Origin: Gammaproteobacteria bacterium
GTDB taxonomy: Bacteria; Pseudomonadota; Gammaproteobacteria; Legionellales; Legionellaceae
Length of the DNA stretch: 64,000 bases
Assembly: GCA_030147635.1 (NCBI GenBank)
Contig: JASBUZ010000058.1
Span: forward strand, 1-64,000
Direction of reading: 5' to 3'
This document shows positions 9,789 through 19,159 of this stretch, in pieces. The notes beneath the pieces are model-generated. The model saw only the letters and a list, made by a program, of their open reading frames with translations, searched no databases and was not told the DNA's origin. Position numbers and translations under genes: made by a program. Each line of letters begins with the position of its first letter. The stretch's first letter is position 1.

Positions 9789-11804
9789 ATGAAAAATCAA
9801 CTACCAAGCTTCTCAAACTTTAATGCAAAGACCTTCCTGAAACACTTTGAAGCCTTACTCGAGTCCAATAAAAAAGCCATTGATGCTTTGCTCAAAGCAA
9901 ATAATCACTTCACTTGGGAAAACCTCATGCAGCCGCTGGATGACTTGGAGGATGAACTCTCAAAACAATGGGCCCCTCTTTCACACTTGCACTCAGTCAT
10001 CAACTCACCCGAGCTACGCGAAGCTTATAAAGCATGTCTCCCCATGCTATCGGCTTATGAGGCTGCCATTTCGCATAATCAGGCGCTTTATGAAGCACTC
10101 GCATCCATTGACACCAGCACACTCAATGCAACGCAACAAAAAATCATGACGGACACACTGCGTAACTTTAAGCTCGCAGGGGTCGCACTGCCTCCAAAAC
10201 AACAAAAACGCTTTGAGGAAATTAATACGCGCCTCGCCGAGCTATCCAATCAATTTGAAACCCATATTTTAGATGCTGTTGATGCATTCACGCTCCCCAT
10301 TGACGACGAAAAACAGTTAAGCGGTCTACCTCAGCATGCCATTTTAAGTGCGCGTGAGCGCGCTGAAAATGCAGGGCAAGAAGGGTTTATTTTAAACCTT
10401 GAAATTCCTTGCTATTTAGCAGTTGCTACCTATGCCAATGACAGAAAGCTGCGTGAGACGCTCTACGAAGCTTACGTCACGCGTGCCTCTGACCAAGGCC
10501 CTCACGCAGGCAAGTTTGATAATACCAACATCATCCAAGAAATCTTAGCCTTGCGGGATGAAAAAGCGAAATTACTCGAATTTGGCTCTTACGCAAAACT
10601 CTCCATAGCACCTAAAATGGCTGACACTGCTCATGAAGTCTTCGAGTTTATTGAGACTCTGGTCAAACAAGTGCTCCCCCAAGCAAAACAAGAAGTCGCA
10701 GCCCTCGAAGCGTTTGCGGAAAAGCACTGCGAAATCTCTGAACTCAAGCCTTGGGATGTTGCCTATGTCTCACAAAAGAAAAAAGAAGCTGAGTACTCAT
10801 TAAACGATGAAGCACTTCGCCCCTACTTCCCACTACCGCATGTCATGAATGGCATTTTTAATCTCATCCAAACCTTGTATGGCATGCAATTAGAAGATAT
10901 CACGCAGTCTGTCGACACCTGGCACCCTGACGTGACGTGTTATGCAATACATGACAGCAAGCAAGCACTTCGGGGGTATTTATACATGGATTTATTTGCG
11001 CGCCCCAACAAGCGAGGAGGCGCTTGGATGGACGATGCCCAGGGCCGTCGCAAATTAAATGATGGTAGCATCCAGCCGCCGATTGCCTTTTTAACCTGCA
11101 ACTTCGCTAAGTCTGCTGCTTTTGATGTACCGACCTTATCTCATGATGAGGTCATCACCCTGTTTCATGAGCTTGGACATTGCCTCCATCATGTACTCAC
11201 CCAAGTCGATTACCTAAGCGCCTCTGGCATTCAAGGGGTAGAATGGGATGCAGTTGAACTGCCCAGCCAGTTTTTTGAAAATTTCTGTTGGGATAAAGAT
11301 GTCCTCAAAAACTTATCCCAGCATGTTGAGACCAAAGAGCCTTTACCCAAAGCCTTATTTGATGCCTTACTCGCGTCCAAGCAGTTTCAAGCAGGGTTGC
11401 ACTTAATTCGACAACTTGAATTTGCTTGGTTTGATTTCCTACTGCACGACGCCTACCCAGGAGATAACGCAGCTTGGCTAGATGACACCATCAAACTGGT
11501 CCGAGAAACTACTCAAGTGCTACCAGTTGCTCCATACAATCGCTTTGCCCAAAGCTTTTCTCATCTGTTTGCAGGCGGCTATGCCGCCGGTTACTACAGC
11601 TACTTGTGGGCAGAAGTGCTTTCAAGTGATGTCTTTTCACGCTTTGAGGAAGAGGGTATCCTCAATCCTGAAACAGGGCGCGACTTTCTCACCCGAGTCC
11701 TTGAAGTTGGCAGCTCACAAAAAGCCTCTGAGTTTTTTAAAGCGTTTCGGGGACGTGCACCAACCACCGACGCCTTTTTAAGACATCATGGTATCAACGC
11801 ATGA
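9789..11804 (+). CDS. prlC: Oligopeptidase A (M3 zinc metallopeptidase)
   Basis: A cytosolic M3-family thiol-sensitive oligopeptidase that degrades peptides, including cleaved signal peptides. The 671-residue protein has the zinc motif HELGH (about 459-463) within LFHELGHCLHH, and the downstream DAVELPSQFFENFCWD helix that supplies the third ligand Glu. The C-terminal FAGGYAAGYYSYLWAEVL matches M3 peptidases. Its stop overlaps the next start by four bases (ATGA at 11801-11804), so glutathione peroxidase is translationally coupled. Confidence 0.95.
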   Translation: MKNQLPSFSNFNAKTFLKHFEALLESNKKAIDALLKANNHFTWENLMQPLDDLEDELSKQWAPLSHLHSVINSPELREAYKACLPMLSAYEAAISHNQALYEALASIDTSTLNATQQKIMTDTLRNFKLAGVALPPKQQKRFEEINTRLAELSNQFETHILDAVDAFTLPIDDEKQLSGLPQHAILSARERAENAGQEGFILNLEIPCYLAVATYANDRKLRETLYEAYVTRASDQGPHAGKFDNTNIIQEILALRDEKAKLLEFGSYAKLSIAPKMADTAHEVFEFIETLVKQVLPQAKQEVAALEAFAEKHCEISELKPWDVAYVSQKKKEAEYSLNDEALRPYFPLPHVMNGIFNLIQTLYGMQLEDITQSVDTWHPDVTCYAIHDSKQALRGYLYMDLFARPNKRGGAWMDDAQGRRKLNDGSIQPPIAFLTCNFAKSAAFDVPTLSHDEVITLFHELGHCLHHVLTQVDYLSASGIQGVEWDAVELPSQFFENFCWDKDVLKNLSQHVETKEPLPKALFDALLASKQFQAGLHLIRQLEFAWFDFLLHDAYPGDNAAWLDDTIKLVRETTQVLPVAPYNRFAQSFSHLFAGGYAAGYYSYLWAEVLSSDVFSRFEEEGILNPETGRDFLTRVLEVGSSQKASEFFKAFRGRAPTTDAFLRHHGINA

Positions 11805-12283
11805 AAGACCTCTACCATATTCCTGTCAGAAAACCAGACGGCACAGAAACCACACTTGAGCCCTATCAGGGCCAAGTGCTGCTTATCGTGAACGTTGCGA
11901 GCCGTTGTGGCTTCACACCGCAATATAAGGCCCTTGAAACACTCTACCGCGACTATAAAGACCGTGGTGTTCAAGTGCTTGGCTTTCCATGCAATCAATT
12001 TTTACGACAAGAACCAGGCGATAGCAAGGCCATCCAAAAGTTTGCAGAAAGCTGTTTTCGTGTCACTTTCCCACTCTTTGAAAAAATAGCAGTCAAAGGC
12101 GCCAATCAAGCTCCTTTATACACTTATTTAGAAAAACATATTCAGAAAAAACCTTGGATTTTTATCCCCTGGAACTTTAGTAAGATTTTAGTCTCACCAG
12201 AGGGTGAAGTGTTAAAACAATTCACACCTATGGCTAACATCAAACAGATACGAAAACATATCAACCAACTCCTGAAAAAATAA
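11801..12283 (+). CDS. Glutathione peroxidase family protein
   Basis: A 160-residue thioredoxin-fold peroxidase that reduces hydroperoxides using glutathione or thioredoxin. It carries the active Cys in NVASRCGFTPQY (C36), the FPCNQF segment with the catalytic Gln and the WNFSKILV motif with the catalytic Trp/Asn. The residue is Cys, not selenocysteine, as usual in bacteria. There is no signal peptide. It is coupled to prlC by a four-base overlap; a shared physiological role is not obvious. Confidence 0.92.
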   Translation: MKDLYHIPVRKPDGTETTLEPYQGQVLLIVNVASRCGFTPQYKALETLYRDYKDRGVQVLGFPCNQFLRQEPGDSKAIQKFAESCFRVTFPLFEKIAVKGANQAPLYTYLEKHIQKKPWIFIPWNFSKILVSPEGEVLKQFTPMANIKQIRKHINQLLKK

Positions 12284-12403
12284 CTTTTTATTTTCAAGAG
12301 CTTTACACAAGAACGCCTCGCCATTCCTTAAAAACCCCGTTATACTTTCCTCGCTTGTTGCATCGCACAAGTATGGTTCACATTTAATATTTGGAAAGGA
12401 AAC

Positions 12404-12625
12404 ATGTCAGCAAAAGAAACTGGCCACGTAAAGTGGTTTAATGATGAAAAAGGGTATGGCTTTATTAGCCGTGATAGCGGTCAGGATGACGTTTTTGTTC
12501 ACTTCAGATCAATTGTCAGTGAAGCAAACCGAAAAACACTGTATGAAAACCAACGTGTTGAGTTCGCTGTAACAGAAGGTCCGAAAGGACTACAGGCAGA
12601 AAATGTAATTATTACCGAAGAGTAA
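12404..12625 (+). CDS. Cold-shock domain protein
   Basis: A 73-residue single-domain RNA-binding protein with RNP1 KGYGFI (16-21) and RNP2 VFVHF (30-34), in the CspA family of RNA chaperones. It opens with a good AAAGGAAAC ribosome binding site. Two extra acidic and Arg-rich residues in the middle ([16 protein letters not shown]) make it slightly longer than E. coli CspA. It has its own strong terminator just downstream, so it is monocistronic. Confidence 0.93.
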   Translation: MSAKETGHVKWFNDEKGYGFISRDSGQDDVFVHFRSIVSEANRKTLYENQRVEFAVTEGPKGLQAENVIITEE

Positions 12626-12641
12626 GCTTCATTTCTGTTGT

Positions 12642-12673
12642 AAACGAGTAGGTTGGCCAACCTGCTCGTTTTA
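12642..12673 (+). terminator. Rho-independent terminator after the cold-shock gene
   Basis: Arms 12642-12656 and 12657-12671 form a near-perfect stem centred on GGTTGGCCAACC, flanked by AAACGAG and CTCGTTT with one T:G mismatch. A short T-run follows. It begins 17 bases after the cold-shock stop codon. Confidence 0.8.
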
Positions 12674-12700
12674 GCCTCCCAAAACACTTAAAAAAAGCCC

Positions 12701-12946
12701 ATGATACCTTCCGACAACGGTAATAACCGAGATGACACGCCCAAAAAAAACGTCACCTACGCTTCCTACGCAGATCTGTTTTTTAATCTAGGAGAATATC
12801 TCACGTCAGAAAATACAAAGCAATCAAATGGCCCCTCGTGGCTGTTCTTCGCCTGTACGCCTAGCCTCGCCACATACGCAGCCCTTACTAAGCAAGAAGA
12901 AAACAGCAGCCTTGCAAACACAAGCAGCACAAAAAAGAATGCTTAA
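12701..12946 (+). CDS. Small hypothetical protein (uncertain)
   Basis: An 81-codon frame, Asn- and Ser-rich, with no recognisable domain and no convincing ribosome binding site before ATG 12701. It begins 28 bases after the cold-shock terminator. Its middle (PSWLFFACTPSLATYAAL) is mildly hydrophobic. It may be a real small gene or chance; the composition does not decide it. Confidence 0.3.
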   Translation: MIPSDNGNNRDDTPKKNVTYASYADLFFNLGEYLTSENTKQSNGPSWLFFACTPSLATYAALTKQEENSSLANTSSTKKNA

Positions 12947-13098
12947 CACTCGACTGATTTTTTCGCTACACTAAAAAGAAAGGGCCAATCAGTGTGTCGC
13001 CAATTGACCCAGTGGAATGACACATAGCAAGTCCAACCTCGCAAGGAGAATATCGCATAGCTTAAACCTAACTGTCAACGATTTAGAGGGAGCGTAGT

Positions 13099-13887
13099 GT
13101 GATTAACTTAGATGATTTTCGGTACATGTGGCGCGGACAGATCATGCGTTTGCCAGAACAGGCAGATATTAAACTTTTAGCACCTGTCGACAAGCGCCAT
13201 GAGGGTAACGAGCGAGCTCTGCTTTTACTGCACGGTTTTTCATCATCACCGGCCGTTTATCGCGCCATTTGGCCAAAACTCAAAAACTACAATGCCATCG
13301 TTTGCCCAGTACTTCCAGGACATGCTGAAAGTCTTGCAGCCTTTGCCAGCGCCACGCGTGATGAATGGCTAGAAACGGCAACCTCGGCCTACGAATCGCT
13401 GGCTCAGCAGTATAAACAAGTTGAGGTGATGGGGCTTTCACTTGGTGGCGTACTCGCCTGCCACTTAGCACAAAAATTCCCAGTACAACACCTCTACTTG
13501 CTAGCACCTGCCCTGAAACTTCGCTTTAACACCACACTTGCTAAGCATGCAGCGCGTATATTACACACTTTTGGAATGAGGTATATTAAAAATCAAGCAG
13601 GTAACTTATTCACCCATGAGCATGAAGAACTAGCCTATAAAAAACTACCACTTCGAACTTTGGTTGAGTTATTTAACTGTATTGAAGAGGCAAACTTTAC
13701 ACTGCCTCCATGCCCAACTGATTTGTTTTTAGGCTCACATGACGATGTGGTTGATTCGGCATATGTAGCTAAACAATTTGAAGCTAGTACACATTGTAAG
13801 GTAAACTGGCTACAAAACTCGGCACACGCTATCCCACTCGATGGCGATACCCAAATCATTATCAGCTGTATTAATAAAAATGAGTAG
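13099..13887 (+). CDS. Alpha/beta hydrolase (carboxylesterase / monoacylglycerol-lipase type)
   Basis: A 262-residue cytosolic serine hydrolase. It shows the oxyanion HGFSSSP (45-51), nucleophile elbow GLSLGG (Ser114), an acid loop GSHDDVVD near 215 and a catalytic His in NSAHAIPLD near 245. This layout fits the Est30/monoacylglycerol lipase group; the substrate is not known. The start is GTG 13099, supported by GAGGGAGC six bases before it. The next hydrolase gene starts inside its last eight bases, so the two are co-translated. Confidence 0.82.
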   Translation: MINLDDFRYMWRGQIMRLPEQADIKLLAPVDKRHEGNERALLLLHGFSSSPAVYRAIWPKLKNYNAIVCPVLPGHAESLAAFASATRDEWLETATSAYESLAQQYKQVEVMGLSLGGVLACHLAQKFPVQHLYLLAPALKLRFNTTLAKHAARILHTFGMRYIKNQAGNLFTHEHEELAYKKLPLRTLVELFNCIEEANFTLPPCPTDLFLGSHDDVVDSAYVAKQFEASTHCKVNWLQNSAHAIPLDGDTQIIISCINKNE

Positions 13888-14881
13888 TTCTTTTAAACCT
13901 GCTTGGTGGCTTTCTAACGCACACGCACAAACGATATTTCGGGCAGTTGCAAAACGTCAAAAAGCTCCTATTACTAAGTTCGAGCGCCTCGAGCTTCCTG
14001 ATGGTGACTTTATCGATCTTGCTTGGGCAGATACTAACCTGGATGCCAATGCTCCATTGGTTATTTTGTTACATGGCTTAGGAGGAGATCTGACTTCTTC
14101 CTATGTTGCAGGACAACTCAAAGCATACAACCAAAATGGTTGGCGCGCTGTCTTCATGCACTTTCGAGGTGCGAGCGAAGAGCCCAATCGCTTGCCCCGT
14201 GCCTACCACTCAGGCGAAACCCGAGACTTACACTTTGTTCTCAATACTTTGTCGCAGCATGAGCCACACACACAAAAAGCCGTAGTCGGGTTCTCTTTGG
14301 GTGGTAATGTACTTTTAAAGTGGCTTGGAGAACAAAAGGAGCAATCTCTCATTCAAGCAGGCATCGCTATCTCAACACCCTTTGAGCTTGGCATGTTGGC
14401 AGATTACATGAATCAAGGTGCTGCCCGCCTCTATCAAAAGTATCTCATTAAGAAGCTTCATCGCACATTCAAGCAAAAGCTTGCCGCATACCCAGAAACG
14501 GTCTCGCCTCATGTCAAAAATCTCGATTCACTCCAGTCATTTTGGGAATTTGACGAGCACATTACAGCACCACTTAATGGGTTCAAAAGCGCCAAAAGCT
14601 ACTATCAACAATCAAGCTCCCGACAATTTTTACCGCACATCAAAACACCAACTCTTATTCTACATGCCAAGGATGACCCCTTTATGCCACCTCAGGCAAT
14701 TCCAGAACCTCATGAACTCTCGCCTTACATTCAGTTTGAGTTAAGCAAAAAAGGTGGGCATGTTGGATTTATTAGTGGCCATATCCCAGGAAGACCTAAG
14801 TACTGGCTGGATGAAAGAACACCTCAATTCCTACAACAAGTGTTTAGTGATTATAAATCGTGTCCGGCTGAACAATTTTAA
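13880..14881 (+). CDS. yheT: YheT family alpha/beta hydrolase
   Basis: A 333-residue hydrolase of the YheT/ABHD1 family. It opens with SFKPAWWLSNAHAQTIFRA, the family's hallmark; oxyanion HGLGGDLTSSY and the nucleophile GFSLGGN near 138 follow, then an acid in LHAKDDPFMP and a His in KKGGHVGF. ATG 13880 (ATGAGTAG) overlaps the upstream hydrolase stop and is preferred to the earlier in-frame ATG inside that gene. Its 3' end overlaps the convergent GIN-domain gene by 38 bases. Confidence 0.88.
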   Translation: MSSSFKPAWWLSNAHAQTIFRAVAKRQKAPITKFERLELPDGDFIDLAWADTNLDANAPLVILLHGLGGDLTSSYVAGQLKAYNQNGWRAVFMHFRGASEEPNRLPRAYHSGETRDLHFVLNTLSQHEPHTQKAVVGFSLGGNVLLKWLGEQKEQSLIQAGIAISTPFELGMLADYMNQGAARLYQKYLIKKLHRTFKQKLAAYPETVSPHVKNLDSLQSFWEFDEHITAPLNGFKSAKSYYQQSSSRQFLPHIKTPTLILHAKDDPFMPPQAIPEPHELSPYIQFELSKKGGHVGFISGHIPGRPKYWLDERTPQFLQQVFSDYKSCPAEQF

Positions 14882-15839
14882 GCTCATCCGGTCGCATGTC
14901 TAAAACGGAGCCGTTACGCGCCATAAAGTCCATACGATAATCTGGCAAGTTGTAATAGTAAATATCACTTCTATCACGAGCAAGCCCGTGTTGCCTTTCA
15001 GTCACTGTAACATCAGAAATAGCCTCATCATTGGTTTTGACAAAAGCCTCTTTGACACGCAAGTAACGGGCATCTAAATGTGATTTATCGGAGGTAACAC
15101 TATCTAGTCGATTTACAGTACCTGCAAGCGTAAGGCAAGAAGAGCCTCTCAGTCGTACGATCAAATCTGAACTTCTCACCCAGTTCAACTTGAGTGAGGC
15201 ACCACCCTCCATATCAACGCGTCTTAGGTTTGCCTTCCCTTTTAAAACGACCCGTGGCTCACCAATCAACTTAATGCGCAAGTCTCTACTATGAATACCT
15301 GTAATTTTTGTAAACCCGGTACCTGCTACTGTTAGATGTCTCAAATCCATACGACCACTAAATGTCGATTTCTTAGAGTTCATTAACCAAATATTCAGTG
15401 GCCCAGTGTGAATTTTATGTGCCGTGATTACCCCATCTCCTTTGTAGGTAAAACCATGTAAGTGAGGTACATTGATATCGAGTGTTGCATGCCCCATTGA
15501 AAGTCGACGTTTTCCGATATGTGCTTTTTTACCCCCGACAGAAATATACAGCACGCCTTGTTTCACATAAGACTGAACATGTGCCAAGTCAGTTGCATCC
15601 CCTGCAATTTTAAGGCTTGGCTTTTTACTTTTATCGGTATGTAAACGCACATTAAATGGGCCCAAAATGTACACTTGGGTGAAAGCGGGAGCAGGACGCA
15701 CCTCTTCTGTGGGATGTAACATTTTAGGTTCGAGCAACTCTTCAGGTTCTTTGAAGTGCACAGAAGAATATTTTTGCAAGGTTGAACAGCCCGTAGCACA
15801 GCAAATAAAACACATCAAAATCATGCAACGTGCAAACAT
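14844..15839 (-). CDS. GIN-domain (DUF2807) lipoprotein
   Basis: A 331-residue lipoprotein: the N-terminus is a type II signal peptide with a Cys-rich lipobox region ending CATGCS. The body is made of repeated beta strands (GPFNVRL, LDINVPHLHGFTYKGDG, LRIKLIGEPRVVLKGKANLRRV, SSDLIVRLRGSSCLTLAGTV) typical of the DUF2807 auto-transporter-adhesin-like 'GIN' fold. It is probably attached to the outer membrane facing the periplasm. The role is unknown. Its end overlaps the convergent yheT gene by 38 bases. Confidence 0.78.
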   Translation of the reverse strand: MFARCMILMCFICCATGCSTLQKYSSVHFKEPEELLEPKMLHPTEEVRPAPAFTQVYILGPFNVRLHTDKSKKPSLKIAGDATDLAHVQSYVKQGVLYISVGGKKAHIGKRRLSMGHATLDINVPHLHGFTYKGDGVITAHKIHTGPLNIWLMNSKKSTFSGRMDLRHLTVAGTGFTKITGIHSRDLRIKLIGEPRVVLKGKANLRRVDMEGGASLKLNWVRSSDLIVRLRGSSCLTLAGTVNRLDSVTSDKSHLDARYLRVKEAFVKTNDEAISDVTVTERQHGLARDRSDIYYYNLPDYRMDFMARNGSVLDMRPDELKIVQPDTIYNH

Positions 15840-15987
15840 TACTTGTCATCCCCGAGCCATTAATTCTTCTAACATAGATGAAGTTACCCTGAGACGCAAG
15901 CAAAGCCTAAAAAGGCTCTAGCAGAAATTGTCTAGCACTGTTATGATCGCGTCTATTCTTTTTACAGGCCCGATAAGGATACATGCA

Positions 15988-16356
15988 ATGGCATGGGAAA
16001 AAGCAGTTGCTTTAAAAACACTCACTGATGCAGGGCGCATCACCTTAACGCTCAATGAACAAAAGCTTTTATTGATTTGGCACGAAGATAAAGTACATGC
16101 GGTGCAAGCACAATGTCCGCACTTAAAACTTCCTTTGAAAAAAGCAAAAATTACGGAGCAATGTGAGCTTGTGTGTCCTTTCCATAAAAGCACATTCGCT
16201 CTCGATACTGGAGACGTCATATCTTGGTCACCTTGGCCACCTGTGGTTGGCCCCCTACTGGCAAAAGCATCTTGCCCTAAAACGTTACATGTTTACCCAA
16301 CACGTATCGAGAATGACGATATTTTTGTGGATACTAGCCTTAATTTAAAAAATTAG
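15988..16356 (+). CDS. Rieske [2Fe-2S] domain protein
   Basis: A 122-residue small Rieske ferredoxin-like protein. The cluster motifs CPHL (C43, H45) and CPFH (C63, H66) are 20 residues apart, as in dioxygenase-type ferredoxins and NirD. It lacks a signal peptide or membrane anchor, so it is cytosolic. ATG 15988 is chosen for the AAGGATAC ribosome binding site; an upstream in-frame TTG is less likely. It precedes the cytochrome c gene by 16 bases and may be the first gene of the oxidase cluster. Confidence 0.82.
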   Translation: MAWEKAVALKTLTDAGRITLTLNEQKLLLIWHEDKVHAVQAQCPHLKLPLKKAKITEQCELVCPFHKSTFALDTGDVISWSPWPPVVGPLLAKASCPKTLHVYPTRIENDDIFVDTSLNLKN

Positions 16357-16372
16357 AAAAACAGGAGGGAGC

Positions 16373-17890
16373 GTGAGCTCTTTTTACAAGAATAAATTCT
16401 TCTTGGCTTTGTCTTTGGCCTTTATGTTTCAGCTGCCAGCTCAAGCAGAGCCTACTAAAATAAACGATGGGTACTATGCAGATTACCCCGCGACACACCC
16501 TGCAAAAGGCTTCAGTGCAGAGCAAGTTAAGCGCGGTGAATACCTCGCCAAAATGGGTGACTGTATGGCATGTCATACCAACGTTGAAAAAGGCGGTAAG
16601 CCTTTTTCTGGTGGCCTGCCTATCGCGACACCATTCGGAACTTTCTACAGCCCCAATATTACGCCTGATACCAAAACCGGTATCGGCTCATGGACTGAAG
16701 CAGACTTCATGCGAGCACTTAAAGAAGGTAAGAATACTAAAGGGCAGCCTTATTTTCCTGTTTTTCCTTACATCTACTTTGCAAACACAACTGATGAAGA
16801 TGCACGTGACTTATACGCATACTTCATGAGTATCCCAGCCGTTGACCAGAAAAATACACCGCTTCCTTTCCCATTTAACTTACCTGGGGCTCGTTTTTCT
16901 CTTTATGGCTGGAATATGCTGTTTTTCTATCCCCGTGAAGAGTACAAACCAAATCCGAAACAAAGTGCTGAATGGAATCGCGGACAATACATTGTTGATA
17001 GCCTCGGACACTGTAGTATGTGTCATACACCGCTCAATCCATTAGGCGCTCCAAAGGATGATTATTACTTAACAGGTACCTTCATCGATGGCTATTGGGC
17101 ACCCAATATCACTAAGTATGGCCTTGAATCAGCAACCGACCAAGAAGTCGCTGATGTATTTGCCAAAAATCAGCTCATTAACAACGCAGGCCCAGTTTCA
17201 GGCCCAATGGCAGAGGTAAATCACAATAGCTTACGCTACTTAACCAATGCTGATCATATGGCTATTGTCACCTACCTCAGAACAGTTGAAAGTGAGGAAC
17301 CTCTTGGACTTCCTCCATCAAACGACCCTCCAAATCTTGCTCGCGGCAGACAGGTTTATTTACATGCATGCACCATTTGTCATCAGAATGGTGAGATGAC
17401 CGCACCCCGTATTGGCAACGGCTCAAACTGGACTATGCGCCTCAAAGATGGTGGCCTGAAAACACTTTATAAAAATGCTATTAATGGCTACAACAGCATG
17501 CCGCCCAAAGGAGCTTGTGTCACGTGTTCTGAAAACGATATTATCTCGGCGGTAGACTACATCTTAAATGAATCTCTATCACGCTCACAGTGGCTTGATG
17601 TTAAAGCTGAAAAACTCGAAACAACCTCCACAGAAGGCAAAACAGTTTATGAAAAAAAATGTAGCGTTTGCCACAACGGCGGGCATTCAGGCGCGCCGAA
17701 GCTAGGAGATAAAAAAGCATGGCAGCCACTGGCCACAAAGAATTTGGATGTGCTCGTTCAACACACCATAAATAGTGACCATCACCCCAAAAATGGGGCA
17801 TGCACAGATTGCTCTACACATGAGGTGATCGAGGCGATTAAGTATATGCTTAGCGAGTCGAACCCTCAGGGGAACTATACACTCTGGTAA
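16373..17890 (+). CDS. Four-heme cytochrome c: AdhB-like plus two cytochrome c5-type domains
   Basis: A 505-residue periplasmic protein with a signal peptide (about 1-26, ending PAQA). Four CxxCH heme motifs are visible: CMACH (64-68), CSMCH (214-218), CTICH (333-337) and CSVCH (430-434). The first half resembles the cytochrome subunit of alcohol/gluconate dehydrogenases (SPNITPDTKTGIGSWTEADF). The last two domains each end with a CxxCS pair (ACVTCS near 381, ACTDCS near 478), as in cytochrome c5. GTG 16373 follows GGAGGGAGC. It lies directly upstream of coxB and likely feeds electrons to the oxidase. Confidence 0.85.
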   Translation: MSSFYKNKFFLALSLAFMFQLPAQAEPTKINDGYYADYPATHPAKGFSAEQVKRGEYLAKMGDCMACHTNVEKGGKPFSGGLPIATPFGTFYSPNITPDTKTGIGSWTEADFMRALKEGKNTKGQPYFPVFPYIYFANTTDEDARDLYAYFMSIPAVDQKNTPLPFPFNLPGARFSLYGWNMLFFYPREEYKPNPKQSAEWNRGQYIVDSLGHCSMCHTPLNPLGAPKDDYYLTGTFIDGYWAPNITKYGLESATDQEVADVFAKNQLINNAGPVSGPMAEVNHNSLRYLTNADHMAIVTYLRTVESEEPLGLPPSNDPPNLARGRQVYLHACTICHQNGEMTAPRIGNGSNWTMRLKDGGLKTLYKNAINGYNSMPPKGACVTCSENDIISAVDYILNESLSRSQWLDVKAEKLETTSTEGKTVYEKKCSVCHNGGHSGAPKLGDKKAWQPLATKNLDVLVQHTINSDHHPKNGACTDCSTHEVIEAIKYMLSESNPQGNYTLW

Positions 17891-17932
17891 AACCAAGCCC
17901 ATTGAACACCAAACATTAAGAGAAACTAAGGA

Positions 17933-19159
17933 ATGAGGATGTTAAAGCGATTAAACGCCATTAAGCAGTTGATTATGAGCGGCCTCTTAGCACTATTAGC
18001 AGAGTCTATTCATGCAGCGGCAGAACCTGATCCATGGCAATTAAATATGTATGAGGGGGTCACCCCCATCAGTAAAGATATTTACTCATTACACATGACC
18101 GCCATGTGGGTATGTGCTGCCATTGGTGTGGTTGTATTCGGCGTCATGATTTATGCCTTAATTAATCACCGAAAATCAAGAGGTTATAAGCCTGCCTCTT
18201 TCCATGACAACACGCGCCTTGAAATTATTTGGTCTATCATTCCTTTCATGATTTTGGTGGGTCTTGCCATTCCAGCAACGCGTATTCTCATCAACCTTGA
18301 AGATAGCTCTGAAGCTGATGTCACCATTAAGGTCGTTGGCTATCAATGGAAGTGGCAATATCAGTATATGGACCAAGGCATCAGCTACTTTAGTAATCTC
18401 TCAACCCCTTACGCACAAATTCAAAATAAACAAGCGAAGAACCCTTGGTATTTGCTTGAAGTGGATAAACCATTAGTTGTGCCTGTCAACAAAAAAATTC
18501 GCTTCTTAGTCACCTCCAATGACGTTATCCACGCCTGGTGGGTCCCGGAGTTAGGGGTCAAGCGAGATGCGATTCCAGGCTTTATGCACGAAGCATGGGC
18601 ACGAGTTGAAAAACCAGGCATTTATCGCGGCCAATGCGCCGAGCTCTGTGGTGTAAATCACGCATTTATGCCAATTGAAGTGCATGCGGTTAGTGACGAA
18701 GAGTTTGCTCAGTGGGTTAAAACACAATCTGACGGCAAAATCAGCGCCTCAGTCAAATCACTTGAGGGACGACAAGCCACACATCCGGTCATGACACGCA
18801 AGCAGCTCATGACCGAAGGTAAGAAGAAATACGACATGTTGTGTAGTGCATGCCACCAAGCTGACGGTACTGGAATTCCTCCGCTTTATCCGGCACTCAA
18901 GAGTAGTTCTGTTGCCGTTGGACATCCGATATCAAGACACGTCGACCTCATTTTAAACGGCGTGCCGGGCACTGCCATGCAGCCTTACCGGACACAACTT
19001 ACTGATGAAGAAATTGCAGCCATTACAACCTACGAACGTAATGCCTGGGGTAATAACACAGACGAAGACGTGCAGCCCGCTGATGTTGCAAAAGTTCGTC
19101 AAGAACTAGAGCAACCTGCTACACGGGTGAAACAAGCACAAGCTGGAGGTTTACAATGA
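17933..19159 (+). CDS. coxB: Cytochrome c oxidase subunit II with fused cytochrome c (caa3 type)
   Basis: Subunit II receives electrons at the dinuclear CuA centre. The 408-residue protein has a signal peptide, two membrane helices, the aromatic YQWKWQYQY stretch, and CuA ligands in NDVIHAWWVPEL and GQCAELCGVNHAFM. A C-terminal cytochrome c domain with CSACH near residue 303 makes it the caa3 type. Two close ATGs (17933 and 17939) are possible starts. Its stop overlaps coxA by four bases (ATGA). Confidence 0.95.
   Translation: MRMLKRLNAIKQLIMSGLLALLAESIHAAAEPDPWQLNMYEGVTPISKDIYSLHMTAMWVCAAIGVVVFGVMIYALINHRKSRGYKPASFHDNTRLEIIWSIIPFMILVGLAIPATRILINLEDSSEADVTIKVVGYQWKWQYQYMDQGISYFSNLSTPYAQIQNKQAKNPWYLLEVDKPLVVPVNKKIRFLVTSNDVIHAWWVPELGVKRDAIPGFMHEAWARVEKPGIYRGQCAELCGVNHAFMPIEVHAVSDEEFAQWVKTQSDGKISASVKSLEGRQATHPVMTRKQLMTEGKKKYDMLCSACHQADGTGIPPLYPALKSSSVAVGHPISRHVDLILNGVPGTAMQPYRTQLTDEEIAAITTYERNAWGNNTDEDVQPADVAKVRQELEQPATRVKQAQAGGLQ

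Noticed and set aside
12947..13098. Possible riboswitch or gene between the cold-shock region and the first hydrolase
   Set aside because: The pairing I can trace (for example GGGCCAAT with AATTGACCC) is imperfect, and no known riboswitch core or open frame is seen.
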